Source: CBDCYN01 sp965224205
GTDB lineage: Bacteria > Planctomycetota > Phycisphaerae > Phycisphaerales > Phycisphaeraceae
Assembly (NCBI GenBank): GCA_965224205.1
Contig: CBDCYN010000029.1
Coordinates: 186,001-250,000, forward strand
Direction of reading: 5' to 3'
Length of the DNA: 64,000 nt
Notes under the pieces: model-generated
Told to the model about the DNA's origin: nothing
What the model saw: only the letters and a program-made list of their open reading frames with translations
Database searches by the model: none
Program-made: the position numbers and the translations under genes
In this document: piece by piece, positions 18,239 through 27,097 of the stretch
Layout of the letters: every line of letters starts with the position of its first letter
Position numbering within the stretch: position 1 is the stretch's first letter

Positions 18239-18895
18239 ATGATAGCAACCCGTGATTCGATACAGGACCCGACCCGTGTGCGCCCGCCCGCGCGTACACC
18301 CCCATGCGACCAGCGTCCCGCGGCCGCGGCCGGCGAAGCGGGGGGCGCCGAAGGGGCCCCGTCCCCGGAGGGGACGGTCTGGGACCACCCGCGTGCCGCG
18401 ACCCTGCTGCCGGCGGAGCTGCTCCAGGGTGGGGAGACGATCGTGTTGCTCCTCAAACCCAGCGCGTGGTGGATTTTACTGCGGTCGTTTCGGGCGTTGA
18501 CCGCGATGGCGGTTTGTTTCGCCCTGCTGATTTGGATGCGGATGAACAGCTACTTCACGGTCGTGGCCAGGCGGGACCTGATGATCCTGTGCTTCGGATT
18601 GGTCACGGTGTTTCTGTTTTGGCAGTTCCTGGATTGGCTAAGCCGGGTCTACGTGCTCACCGACCGCCGGGTGATCCGGGTCAAAGGGGTGGTGCGGGTG
18701 CAGGTGTTTGAGGCGGCGCTACGGCGGATCCAGCACACGGACACGACGTTCTCGTTGCCCGAAAGGTTGCTGGGCCTGGGCACCGTTAGTTTTTCCACCG
18801 CGGGCACCGGCGGGGTCGAGGCGTCGTGGCAGGCGATTGCCAACCCGTTGGAGGTCCACCAGATCGTGGTCCAGACGCTCAGCCGGTATCGATAA
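18239..18895 (+). CDS. Membrane protein with bacterial PH domain
   Basis: 218 aa from the ATG at 18239, the first start that clears the divergent lipoprotein gene. A proline/alanine-rich leader is followed by two membrane segments (FRALTAMAVCFALLIWM and LMILCFGLVTVFLFWQFL), then a YdbS/YdbT-like PH domain (YVLTDRRVIRVKGVVRVQV, LRRIQHTDTTFSLPERLLGL, GTVSFSTAG). Such proteins sit in the inner membrane with the PH domain in the cytosol; the ligand is unknown. The N-terminal 60 residues are low complexity and the start is uncertain. Confidence 0.8.
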   Translation: MIATRDSIQDPTRVRPPARTPPCDQRPAAAAGEAGGAEGAPSPEGTVWDHPRAATLLPAELLQGGETIVLLLKPSAWWILLRSFRALTAMAVCFALLIWMRMNSYFTVVARRDLMILCFGLVTVFLFWQFLDWLSRVYVLTDRRVIRVKGVVRVQVFEAALRRIQHTDTTFSLPERLLGLGTVSFSTAGTGGVEASWQAIANPLEVHQIVVQTLSRYR

Positions 18896-19007
18896 CGGTC
18901 GCGGACCACTGAGACGACGGCTCAAAAATAACGGCGGACCCGGCCCTAGCGCGGTGCGGTAGCGCGTCGGCTTTCGTGAGGTCCGCGGGGCGCGTAAACT
19001 GCCGGCG

Positions 19008-19868
19008 ATGAGGTCGTGTACATCTGGGAATGAGCGTGAGCCACGGGCCACGGAGCCCGGGACGTGGCGAGCACGATTGCATGAGGTGATCTTCGAGGCC
19101 GACACCGCCGCTGGCAAGGCCTTCGACGTCGCTTTGCTGGTTGCGATCTTCTTGAGCATCCTGGTGGTGATGCTCGAGAGCGTCCGCAGCATCAACGAGG
19201 AGCACCGGGTCAGCCTCCAGGCCGCCGAGTGGGCGTTCACCCTGCTTTTTACCGCTGAATACGTGCTCCGACTTTTGTGCGTGCGCCAGCCATGGCGGTA
19301 CGCTCGCAGCTTCTTTGGGATCGTGGACCTGCTGGCGATCCTCCCGACGTATCTGAGCCTGATCCTGCCGGGGTCGCAGTCGCTGTTGGTGATCCGGGGG
19401 CTGCGCTTGCTGAGGATCTTTCGGGTCTTCAAGCTGGCGAGGTTCTTGTCCGAAGCCAGTGAACTGCGTGCGGCGGTGTGGGCTAGCCGAGCGAAGATCA
19501 CGGTATTCCTGGTGACGGTGCTGATCCTGGTGGTGATCTTGGGTTCGGCGATGTACCTGATCGAGAGCGGGGCCGGCAGCGGGTTTACCTCGATCCCCCA
19601 GAGCATGTACTGGGCGATCGTGACGATGACCACCGTGGGGTACGGCGACATCGCCCCGGTCACGGCGCTGGGCAAGACCGTGGCGGCGGCGATCATGATG
19701 CTCGGGTACTGCATGATCATCGTGCCCACCGGGATCATCAGCGCCGAGCTGGCCCAGGCGAGCGTGAAGCCGGTCACGACCCAGTCCTGTGCCAACTGCC
19801 TGGCCGAGGGCCACGACCCTGATGCGCGTCACTGCAAGTATTGCGGGCAGACGCTGCGGTCGACGTAG
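19008..19868 (+). CDS. Voltage-gated potassium channel with zinc-ribbon tail
   Basis: A 286-aa six-helix channel subunit. S1-S3 are visible from residue 39 to 120. S4 carries regularly spaced arginines (RGLRLLRIFRVFKLARF, about 130-146). The pore loop has the K+ selectivity filter TTVGYGD at 208-214 between S5 and S6. The C-terminus adds a four-cysteine zinc ribbon (C261, C264, C276, C279). It should form tetramers in the inner membrane and pass K+ in response to voltage. No strong ribosome binding site is seen at the chosen start. Confidence 0.9.
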   Translation: MRSCTSGNEREPRATEPGTWRARLHEVIFEADTAAGKAFDVALLVAIFLSILVVMLESVRSINEEHRVSLQAAEWAFTLLFTAEYVLRLLCVRQPWRYARSFFGIVDLLAILPTYLSLILPGSQSLLVIRGLRLLRIFRVFKLARFLSEASELRAAVWASRAKITVFLVTVLILVVILGSAMYLIESGAGSGFTSIPQSMYWAIVTMTTVGYGDIAPVTALGKTVAAAIMMLGYCMIIVPTGIISAELAQASVKPVTTQSCANCLAEGHDPDARHCKYCGQTLRST

Positions 19869-20059
19869 CGGCCTGGGGATTATTTCATCATCTGGGCTTA
19901 CCCGGGCCGACGGTTGCATCGGTCTTGGGTCGCCAAGAGGTGTTTTTGATCGGGCGATGCAGCCGTATGCCGGTTTCCGTCGCCGCACGATCCGACTATA
20001 TTGAGTGCCTCCGGGCGAGGTTCCTAACGAACTGGATCTGACTTCCGTGAAGGGCTGAC

Positions 20060-21013
20060 ATGATGAGTGTTCGCAGAAAGTATGTGCAGATGCCAAGGGG
20101 CATCGGGGGGCGTGCCTTTTGGCTGGTGGTGATCCTCGGCAGTTACGCGGCAACGGCCCACCCGGCGTTAGCGGATTCCCCCGGCGAGGCGGACACCCCT
20201 CAACAGCTTGCGGCGGCGACGGTGGAGATCTTCGTAGCCAAGTGCGCCCAATGTCACAGCCCCGATTCAGGCAAAAGGCGGGCGATCAAACACTGGGCCG
20301 ACAGCCGGGACCTGGCCGAACTGGTCAAGAAGTATGTGGAACCCGAGACGCGCACCGCCGAGGGTTATGAGGACTCCACGTTGTGGTTGGTGTTAACCGA
20401 CGATCCTGAACGGCGTATGCCCCCGGTCAAGTCGGCCGGGGGCCAGCTAACGCCCGGAGAGTTCGAGACCATCGGCCAGTGGATTGCTGCCGGAGCCTCG
20501 ACGCAAACGCATGACACGGTGGAGTCTTCGGGTGTGGCCCCACCTCTGCCGCAGGCCAAAGAGCTGGGATTCTCCCGCCGCTTGCAGCGCTGGTTGGGGA
20601 AATTCCACCCCGCGGCGGTGCATGTGCCTATTGGTTTGTTGCTGGCTGCGGCCGTCGCGGAACTGATTTGGTGGTTGACGGGTCGCGACCCATTCGACTT
20701 CGCGTGCCGCTTCTGCACGGTGGTCGCGGCAGCGGCAGCGGTTCCTGCGGCCGCGATGGGGTGGATGGCTGGGTCGTTCGAATCGGATATCGGCTATACG
20801 CTTACCCTCCATCGTTGGATGGGTGTGGCGGTGGTGGTGCTCGCACTCGTCACGGCGGGCCTGAGCTTAGCGGTGGGGCAGTCACGAGATCAACTCACGC
20901 CTCGTCCCCGGTTGATGATGCGGTGGTTGGTGCTGATCAACGCGGTGCTGGTTAGTGTCACCGGTCACTTCGGCGGCGAACTGGTGCACGGGCATGACTA
21001 CTTTGCGTGGTAA
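20060..21013 (+). CDS. c-type haem protein with DUF2231-like membrane domain
   Basis: 317 aa. A signal segment (FWLVVILGSYAATAHPALA) is followed by a planctomycete-type cytochrome c domain with haem motif CAQCH at 62-66 and RRMPPVKSAGGQL downstream, a likely axial Met region. After residue 170 come four membrane segments beginning KFHPAAVHVPIGLLLAAA, with conserved histidines that fit DUF2231, a family proposed to bind haem in membranes. The pairing suggests electron transfer across or at the cytoplasmic membrane. GAAGGG stands before the ATG. It is the last chromosomal gene before the mobile island. Confidence 0.85.
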   Translation: MMSVRRKYVQMPRGIGGRAFWLVVILGSYAATAHPALADSPGEADTPQQLAAATVEIFVAKCAQCHSPDSGKRRAIKHWADSRDLAELVKKYVEPETRTAEGYEDSTLWLVLTDDPERRMPPVKSAGGQLTPGEFETIGQWIAAGASTQTHDTVESSGVAPPLPQAKELGFSRRLQRWLGKFHPAAVHVPIGLLLAAAVAELIWWLTGRDPFDFACRFCTVVAAAAAVPAAAMGWMAGSFESDIGYTLTLHRWMGVAVVVLALVTAGLSLAVGQSRDQLTPRPRLMMRWLVLINAVLVSVTGHFGGELVHGHDYFAW

Positions 21014-21190
21014 CCTCGTGACTCCGCCCCTGAAGTAGCCACTACTTGATTTGTCAGGCGCGTATGGATCAAGTCGAGGCGCATTTTTTCTCTCCCTCAA
21101 CTCCCCACGGCGTTGGGCGACGCGTGCGGTGGCCCATCAGTGGCGGACTCCGGATGAAGCCGGGAAGATACCCGGCCAAGGAGTCCTGCG

Positions 21191-21535
21191 ATGTCTCAAC
21201 CTCAATCGCGAATCCCGACCCTTCCCTCGGATCAGCGATCGCTCAAGCCGTGTCGGCGGCGGTTCACCGAGCCGTTCAAGCGTGAGACGGTTCGGTTGGT
21301 GACCCACGGGGGCTACACGTTCAAAGCCGCGGCCCAAGCGGTCGGTATTTCTGAAAAAAGCCTTCGTGAATGGCATAAGCAGCTCGTGCCCGCCCCGACG
21401 CCTTGTGGACCCGATGCGACCCTTGAGCAGTTGCGGCAGGAGAACCGCCGCCTGCGTGGCCAACTCAAACAAGCCGAATTGGAACGAGCGATTTTTAAAA
21501 AAGCGACGGCCTGCTTCGCCAAGGAGTCGTTATGA
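21191..21535 (+). CDS. IS3-family OrfA (helix-turn-helix protein)
   Basis: 114 aa. The helix-turn-helix (RRRFTEPFKRETVRLVTHGG, then AAQAVGISEKSLREWHKQL) binds the IS ends. A leucine-zipper-like coil (LEQLRQENRRLRGQLKQAE) follows, as in IS3 OrfA proteins. Its stop overlaps the OrfB start (ATGA), and AAGGAG before that ATG suggests translational coupling instead of, or in addition to, the frameshifting common in this family. The sequence looks intact. Confidence 0.92.
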   Translation: MSQPQSRIPTLPSDQRSLKPCRRRFTEPFKRETVRLVTHGGYTFKAAAQAVGISEKSLREWHKQLVPAPTPCGPDATLEQLRQENRRLRGQLKQAELERAIFKKATACFAKESL

Positions 21536-22414
21536 GATACCCATGGATCCAACAACACCGCGACACGTTCCCTGTCGCGGCCATGTGCCGGGTGCTGGAG
21601 GTATCGGATTCGGGCTATTACCCGTGGCTAGGCCGTGATCCCAGCCCACGGGCGGATCGCACCGCCAAGATCCGCGAGGATGTCCGCGAGGTGTTCGAAC
21701 AAAGCCAAGGCATCTATGGCTCGCGCAAGATCGCCGAGGCCCTTGAGCAACACGAGCAACTCGAATCGGCCTGCCGCCACACGGTGACGAAAGCCATGCG
21801 AGAGATGGGGCTACGCAGTCGCGTGGCCAAGACGTTCAAACCCACGACCACCCAGGCCGACCCCGATAAGGCCCCGGCCCCGAACGTGCTGGATCAAGAC
21901 TTCCAAGCCGACGGCCCTGATCAGAAGTGGGTCACGGACATCACCTACCGGCCCACGTCTGCGGGTTGGGTCTACCTAGCGGTGGTCTTGGACCTGTTTA
22001 GCCGCAAGATCGTCGGCTGGGCGATCGACACGTCGTTGGCCACGGATCTGGTCGCCGAGGCGTTGCGACAGACGATCGAGTCGCGTCAGCCCAACTTCCG
22101 GGGGGCGGGATTGATCTATCACTCCGATCGTGGTTGCCAATACACCCGCGACCGGTATCCATCGATCCTGCGTGGGCTGGAGGTGACGGTGAACATGAGC
22201 CGCACGGGCTGCTGTTATGACAACGCCGTGTGCGAACGATTTTTCTGGTCACTCAAGCATGAGTGGACCAACCACCAGTCGTACGCTGATCTGACGGATG
22301 CCCGTGGAAGTGTGTTTCAATATACCTTCCTCGGGTGAGTTTGTCTGATCGGTAGAATAGGCTGACGTTAGCGGTTTGATTTTACTACGAAGTCACTGGA
22401 CACAGGAGGCATGG

Positions 22415-23466
22415 ATGCTTCAGATCACATTGACGGACGATGCGGTGGCGGCGTTGGATCGGGGGCGTTTTAGCGATCCAGATCCGCGGGTGCGGCGGAA
22501 GTTGCAGGTGGTTTGGCTCAAGAGCCATGGGTTGGCACATCGGCAGATCGCGGCCTTGGCAGGGGTCAGCAGCCGGACGGTGCAGCGTTATTTGAATACG
22601 TACCTCGACGGTGGGATCGAGGCGTTGAGGCAAAACGGCTACCGGGGTCAGCCCAGTCAATTGAACGCGCACGGCCCGAAGGTCAAGGCGTCTTTGGAAC
22701 AACACCCGCCGTCGACGATCCACGAGGCGAGCCATCAGATCACGCAACTCACCGGTCTGCGTCGCGGCCCGACGCAAGTGCGAGCTTTTTTGAAACGGCT
22801 GGGTCTGCGTCGTCGCAAGCTCGGGGGTGTGCCGGGCAAGCTTGATCAGGCCAAGCATCAACAGCAGCGTGAATTCCTTGAACAGACCCTCGATCCGGCT
22901 TTGGACGAAGCCGAACGGGGTGATCGCAGGGTTTTTTTGTAGACGCCTGCCACTTCGTCCATGGCGCGTTTCTGTGCTACGTGTGGTGCGTGGTGAGGCT
23001 GTTCATCCGCACGCCCACCGGCCGCCGCCGGCTGAACGTGTTGGGGGCGTTGGATTTCGTGACCCGAGAGTTGGTGACCGTCACGAACACGACGTACATC
23101 ACGGCCCAAACGGTCTGCGAATTACTCGAGACGCTCGCGGGGCGTTACCCCGGCCAAGCGATCACCCTGGTGCTGGACAACGCGCGGTATCAACGCTGCC
23201 GGTTGGTCCAAGATCGGGCCGTGGGGTTGGGCATCGAGTTGATGTTCCTGCCGTCCTACTCGCCGCACCTGAACCTGATCGAACGGATCTGGGGCCTGCT
23301 CAAGAAACGCTGCCTCAACGGCCGGTACTACGAAACGTTCGATCGATTTCAGCAAGCCATCCACGACGGCATCGCCAAGCTGGCCACCGACGACAAACCC
23401 AACGTCCAAACCCTCATCACCCGCAACTTCCAACACTTCAACAATCGGACAATCTTAGCCGCGTGA
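22415..23466 (+). CDS. IS630-family transposase made by -1 frameshift
   Basis: The first frame (22415-22942, AGGAGG 5 bases before the ATG) gives a helix-turn-helix half (AHRQIAALAGVSSRTVQRYL). It ends at TAG just after a run of seven T (22932-22938). The second frame, read by a -1 shift at the T-run, begins VFFVDACHF and supplies the catalytic domain: D in FVDA, D in LVLDNARYQ and E in HLNLIERIWG. Total frame length (1,052 + 1 bases) is divisible by three only with a -1 shift, giving 350 aa. Both copies share the same shift site, so it is likely programmed rather than damage. Confidence 0.88.
22931..22939 (+). other. Probable -1 frameshift site of IS630-A
   Basis: G-TTTTTTT-G spans the codons GTT TTT TTG before a TAG stop. 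Slipping back one base rereads TTT GTA GAC, giving F-V-D, which contains the first catalytic Asp. The mirror copy at 27629-27637 is identical. Ribosomal slippage or RNA polymerase slippage on T7 could both do this. Confidence 0.75.
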
Positions 23467-23614
23467 GGTATAAATCGAGCTGTTCTACAACCCAACCCGT
23501 TTACACCAGGCCCTGGGATATGTCTCCCCCGAGGCCTTCGAAGCCGATCACGCCCCGGTATTGAATGTGGCGTAATATACGAACCCCGGAGTCCGTCACT
23601 GACGGGCCACCGCA

Positions 23615-24061
23615 GGGTTCAAGCTCCACCTGGTCATCAACGAGCAAGGCGACCTGCTAGCTTTCGCGTTCACCACCGGCAATGTCGACGATCGAAAGCC
23701 CGTCGAATTGATGACCCGAAACCTCTGGGGCATGCTGTTCGGGGACAAGGGCTACATCAGCCAAACGCTGTTCGAACGGCTGTATCAGCGAGGGGTGAAG
23801 CTGATCACCCATATCCGTAAGAACATGAAAAATAAGCTCATGGCGATCCACGAGAAGGTCCTGCTACGCAAGCGGTCCTTGATCGAAACGGTCAACGATC
23901 AGCTCAAGAACGTCTGCCAGATCGAGCACACCCGTCACCGCAGCCCGAACAACTGCATCACCCATCTGATCGCCGGCCTGATCACCTACACCAAGCAACC
24001 CAAACGACCTCACATCAACCTCGACATCCCACGAGACCAACCAGCCCTCACCTTCGCTTAA
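23615..24061 (+). pseudogene. IS982-family transposase, C-terminal relic
   Basis: Reads GFKLHLVINEQGDLLAFAFT at its left end, then GMLFGDKGYISQTLF and RSLIETVNDQLKNVCQIEHT, the typical IS982 DDE domain with the final Glu. The N-terminal half is missing: the relic begins exactly where the IS3 right end stops. It is followed within about 15 bp by an IS481 relic. Confidence 0.82.
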
Positions 24062-24113
24062 GCGCAACTGAGGTGTGAACGCTTGCACAAGATGATGCAG
24101 GACGAGTTCTCTA

Positions 24114-24227
24114 GAGCGTTTTCTGGGTGAGTGTATCACGCGTGATGCGCCCACCACTGGGGAAAAAACAGGGTCTATCACAGGAATATTGAGATCGTGC
24201 CATGATACACCTATTGAGAAAACGCTC
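24114..24227. mobile_element. 114-bp MITE with TA target duplication
   Basis: A non-coding element with perfect 11-bp inverted ends (GAGCGTTTTCT / AGAAAACGCTC), plus a further matching GTGTATCA stretch inside each end. It is flanked by TA on both sides. Removing it with one TA restores the IS481 frame (GAG TTC TCT AGC ATC). Its first nine bases equal the left end of IS630-B copy 2 (GAGCGTTTT), so it was probably moved by an IS630-B-like transposase. Confidence 0.8.
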
Positions 24228-24404
24228 TAGCATCGCGTTCCGCAAGAAGATCTACACGAGCATCGAGCAACTCCAAGCCGACCTCGACCGTCCAATGAAC
24301 AACGACCCCATAGCGGTCGTTACTGCTACGGCAAAACGCCCCTGACGACGTTCAAGGATTCGATCCCACTGGCCCACGCCAAACGGATCGATGGCTCTTC
24401 ACTA

Positions 24405-25419
24405 GAGCATCTGGCATCAATGTTCTCCATAGCCACAGGCTTGAAAGTAGTTGGGGCATTCTGTGGGGGTGAACGGCTCGCAGGGCATCGGCGATGGCGT
24501 CGTTCAAGGCGTCGAACGTCTTGGCGCTGACCCGACGTAGCCACGCTTTGACTTTGCTCCACAGCTTTTCGATCGGGTTGAGGTCGGGCGAGTAAGGCGG
24601 CAAGTACCAAAGGTCCGCGCCGGCCGCTTCGATCGCCTCACGGATCCCCGCGCCTTTGTGCGACGAGAGATTGTCCATCACCACGACATCCCCGGGCCGC
24701 AGCGACGGGGCCAAGAACTGCTGTGTATAAGCCAGGAACGTTGCCGCGTCCATCGGACCGTCGACCACCACCGTCGCGTCTTGGATCACGCCGTCGAGCC
24801 GGATGGCACTGAGCATCGTCATGGTTTTTCCAGTGGCCGTCCGGGGGTGTGATCCACGCAGCGCTCGCCGATCGGCGACCGGCCGTACAGCCGGGTCATG
24901 TTGGTCTTGGCCCCGGATTCATCGAGGAAAACAAACGAACCCGGGTCCACGAACCGCCGGGCGATCATGAAGCTTCGCCGACGTCGAGCCACGTCCGGAC
25001 GTTCTTGTTCGGCGGCGATCAGCGACTTCTTTTTAAGGATAGCCCCAGACGCTTCAACGCCCGGCACACCGTCGATTCGACCACCCGCACGCTCAGCAGA
25101 GGCATCAGCTGCTTGGCCGTGATCCCCGGCTGGGCCGCGACCCTCTCACGCAAGATCTGCTCATCAGCCGCCGTGAGCTTCACCGGCCCCTTGGGCCCCG
25201 GCACGCCCGGCGACAACTCCCCTCGTCGATGTCGACCCAGCCAGTCGCGCACCGTCGGCCGCGCCACGGAAAACCGCTTTGCCACCGAAGCGATCGGTTC
25301 ACCCGACCCCGCCGCCACGACCACCCGCTGCCGCAAGTCCATCGAATAGGTCATGACCTTGGCCTCCATGCCAGAAATCACACTTATCGGTCAAAGAAGA
25401 TTATTTACGCCAATGGCTA
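24405..25419 (-). mobile_element. IS630-family element B, copy 1 (decayed)
   Basis: 1,015 bp inserted at TA (24403-24404 and 25420-25421) in the IS481 relic. Its ends (GAGCATCTGGCATCAAT and, from the other side, TAGCCATTGGCGTAAAT) are poor matches to each other but correspond to the better ends of copy 2 at 58438-59449. The transposase is broken by several indels. Confidence 0.85.
24417..25354 (-). pseudogene. IS630-B transposase, frameshifted copy
   Basis: The OrfA part (25019-25354, MTYSMDLRQRVVVAAGSG) is intact with its helix-turn-helix. The OrfB part begins by -1 shift at AAAAAG but is then broken near 24820 (frame change after RCVDHTPGR) and again near the C-terminus, where copy 2 reads VTPTECQNYF and this copy needs another frame change. 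DDE residues are still readable (FLDESGAKT, VVMDNLSSH, PDLNPIEKLW). No working transposase is expected. Confidence 0.85.
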
Positions 25420-25581
25420 TAGAAGGGGCTGGGGTGAGCGAAGCGAACGAGAGCCGAGGATCTGAGCGCCACCCAAGGCGTGACCGAGGCGCGGACGAAG
25501 GACGCTCGAAGCGGCAGTCTTGCAGATGTCAGATAACTCTCACGCGTCAGATGAAGTGGTGGCTAGCACACTTGTATCTGT

Positions 25582-27018
25582 TTAGCGGTTAGCCGGTTGA
25601 ATCTGGGCGGTTGAGATGAGTCGTCTCAGGTGATCGGGGTGCTGATCGGAGGCAGCACGCAGGAGGTGGGACAGAAAAGCCAACGCGTCGTGGGCGTGTT
25701 GATCACAAGTCGTCAGGACGCTGCCCAGAATTTCCTGAGCACGAGCACCCGCAGCCGTACGGTTGCCGCCGAAGACCTTGCGGTTGACCACCGCCGGGCG
25801 GATCGCCTGCTCGGCGGGCCAGTTGGTCGCTTCGATCCCCGGTTCATACAGAAACGTGAGGATCTCATCGGCGTGGCGAGCCAGGTGATTGCGAAACGTT
25901 CGGTTGCCACGATGCGATAGACGCCAAGCCAGCAAGCGGTCCAACCGCTTACGCAATCGCCCGCGGGCACAGGCCAAGCCATGCTCGCTGATCGTTCCCG
26001 CGTCGCGTCGATCACGAAGACGCAGCGCATCGAGCAACAACGCCTTGACCTTCCGCGGGAAACGCACCGCCCCACGCGTGGCTTGCTCCAGCAACATGCC
26101 CGTCCGCCGAAGCAGATGCGCCAAGCATTGCTGATGCGTGGCCTGTTCCAAAGAATCGTAAGGCGACCAGCCGTCGTGGATCATCCGCCCGGCATAGTCC
26201 TTGCCCAACACGTCCCGCACCACCTCGCCGCCGCGGCTGGGGCGGATGACATACAGCGTGACTTTCTTCGTCACGAACACCCACATCCACTGCAGCCATC
26301 CGCCGACTTTCCAGCCGGTTTCATCGGGGTAAACCGTGTCGCTGTGACGCACCACGTCACGCAGGCCGTCGTAAACAGATTGACCGCGTCGGGCCGTACG
26401 TAGCACGACGTGCGTCGCACCGCCACGGGTGATCGAGATCCCGAAGACCTGCTTGAGCAAGCCTTGGATGTCGCCATAACTCAGCCCGTACTTGTCCTTC
26501 ATCAGGACGATCATGGCTTGAAGGTCCGGCCCCAGCTGGGAGGCCGCCGCCCCCGTGGCATCTGAGGTCTGCAACGGGTGGCGGGGGTGAAGGCGTCGAC
26601 CACACCGCGTGCATGAACCCACGTGCAGGTCGAAACGTCGCACCACCGGCCGGCGGGGGATCTCGACCTGGAACTGATGGGTCACGTGATCTTCTTGGGC
26701 CTCGCCGCCGCAGCCGGGACACCGCGGGGTCAACGGCACGTCGATGACCTCGTCGGGGGGTTGCGGGGGTGGGGGCCGATGGGCTTTGGGGCCGTACGCC
26801 TTGCCCGCCTTGCGGCCGGGCTTCTTGGGCTGGGTTTTGGGCGATCCCTTGGAGAACGGCGCGGCTTGGCGTTGGGTCGAACGCGTGGCTTGTTCGAGGC
26901 GTTGTTCGAGTTGGCCGGCCCGAGCTTCGAGTTGAGCCACACGCTTCTCGAGTCGCAGGATCTGCCGGTCTTTCTCGGCGATGATTTCAAGCAGTTGATC
27001 GTAGGTGGGTCGAGCCAT
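25582..27018 (-). CDS. tnpC: IS66-family transposase TnpC
   Basis: 478 aa. An N-terminal coiled coil (LEIIAEKDRQILRLEKRVAQ) is followed by a basic linker, a zinc-binding part (CPGCGG and CTRCGRRLHPRHP) and the DDE core (SDTVYPDETGWK, MIHDGWSPYD, NWPAEQAIRP). The start at 27018 has AGGAA upstream and gives the standard N-terminus; a longer frame continues into the inserted IS630-A in the wrong frame and is not real. The frame is complete, so the protein could still be active although its element's left arm is interrupted. Confidence 0.92.
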   Translation of the reverse strand: MARPTYDQLLEIIAEKDRQILRLEKRVAQLEARAGQLEQRLEQATRSTQRQAAPFSKGSPKTQPKKPGRKAGKAYGPKAHRPPPPQPPDEVIDVPLTPRCPGCGGEAQEDHVTHQFQVEIPRRPVVRRFDLHVGSCTRCGRRLHPRHPLQTSDATGAAASQLGPDLQAMIVLMKDKYGLSYGDIQGLLKQVFGISITRGGATHVVLRTARRGQSVYDGLRDVVRHSDTVYPDETGWKVGGWLQWMWVFVTKKVTLYVIRPSRGGEVVRDVLGKDYAGRMIHDGWSPYDSLEQATHQQCLAHLLRRTGMLLEQATRGAVRFPRKVKALLLDALRLRDRRDAGTISEHGLACARGRLRKRLDRLLAWRLSHRGNRTFRNHLARHADEILTFLYEPGIEATNWPAEQAIRPAVVNRKVFGGNRTAAGARAQEILGSVLTTCDQHAHDALAFLSHLLRAASDQHPDHLRRLISTAQIQPANR

Positions 27019-27097
27019 CCTGGCTGTTCCTGTCGTGTCGTCCTGACCGATGGTGAAGCGGGCACCCCAGCCCTTCGAACGCCATCTTATCCCTTTA

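Larger units (their letters stand above)
22323..23470 (+). mobile_element. IS630-family element A, copy 1
   Basis: 1,148 bp with imperfect terminal repeats starting TACCTTCCTCGGGTGAGTTT and, at the other end, TACCTCACGCGGCTAAGATT. It is flanked by TA (22321-22322 and 23471-23472), the IS630/Tc1-mariner target duplication. It sits inside the OrfB of an IS3 element. A copy of exactly the same length is at 27098-28245 in the opposite orientation. Confidence 0.93.
21532..23575 (+). pseudogene. IS3-family OrfB transposase, interrupted
   Basis: The DDE transposase reads well from 21532 to 22320, with the catalytic residues in WVTDITYRPT (D), YHSDRGCQYT (D) and CERFFWSLKHEW (E). It is broken by the IS630-A insertion; the open frame ends at 22338 in inserted DNA. 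The missing tail (IELFYNPTRLHQALGYVSPE and on to NVA-stop) is found after the insertion at 23473-23575. Excising the element leaves CAA-TAA where the remnant at 58265 has CAA-TAC, so this copy may have been inactive already or mutated later. Confidence 0.88.
21125..23614 (+). mobile_element. IS3-family element, split by an IS630-type insertion
   Basis: Terminal inverted repeats are TGCGGTGGCCCATCAGTG at the left and its near match (TGCGGTGGCCCGTCAGTG on the other strand) at the right. Removing the inserted IS630-A (22323-23470 plus one TA) leaves about 1,340 bp, normal for IS3. No target-site duplication is visible: the left flank ends GACGCG and the right flank begins GGGTTC inside an IS982 relic, so one flank was probably rearranged. 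A remnant of the same IS lies at 58238-58414. Confidence 0.85.
24077..25570 (+). mobile_element. IS481-family relic carrying two insertions
   Basis: Three pieces (about 24077-24113, 24230-24404, 25422-25570) match the 3' part of the intact IS481 at 32271-33541, including its right end (GTCAGATGAAGTGGTGGCTAG). They are separated by a MITE and by IS630-B. An internal deletion near 24290 removes the codons around DAWLVTY. The left part of the element is missing. The IS66 element landed at its extreme right end. Confidence 0.85.
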
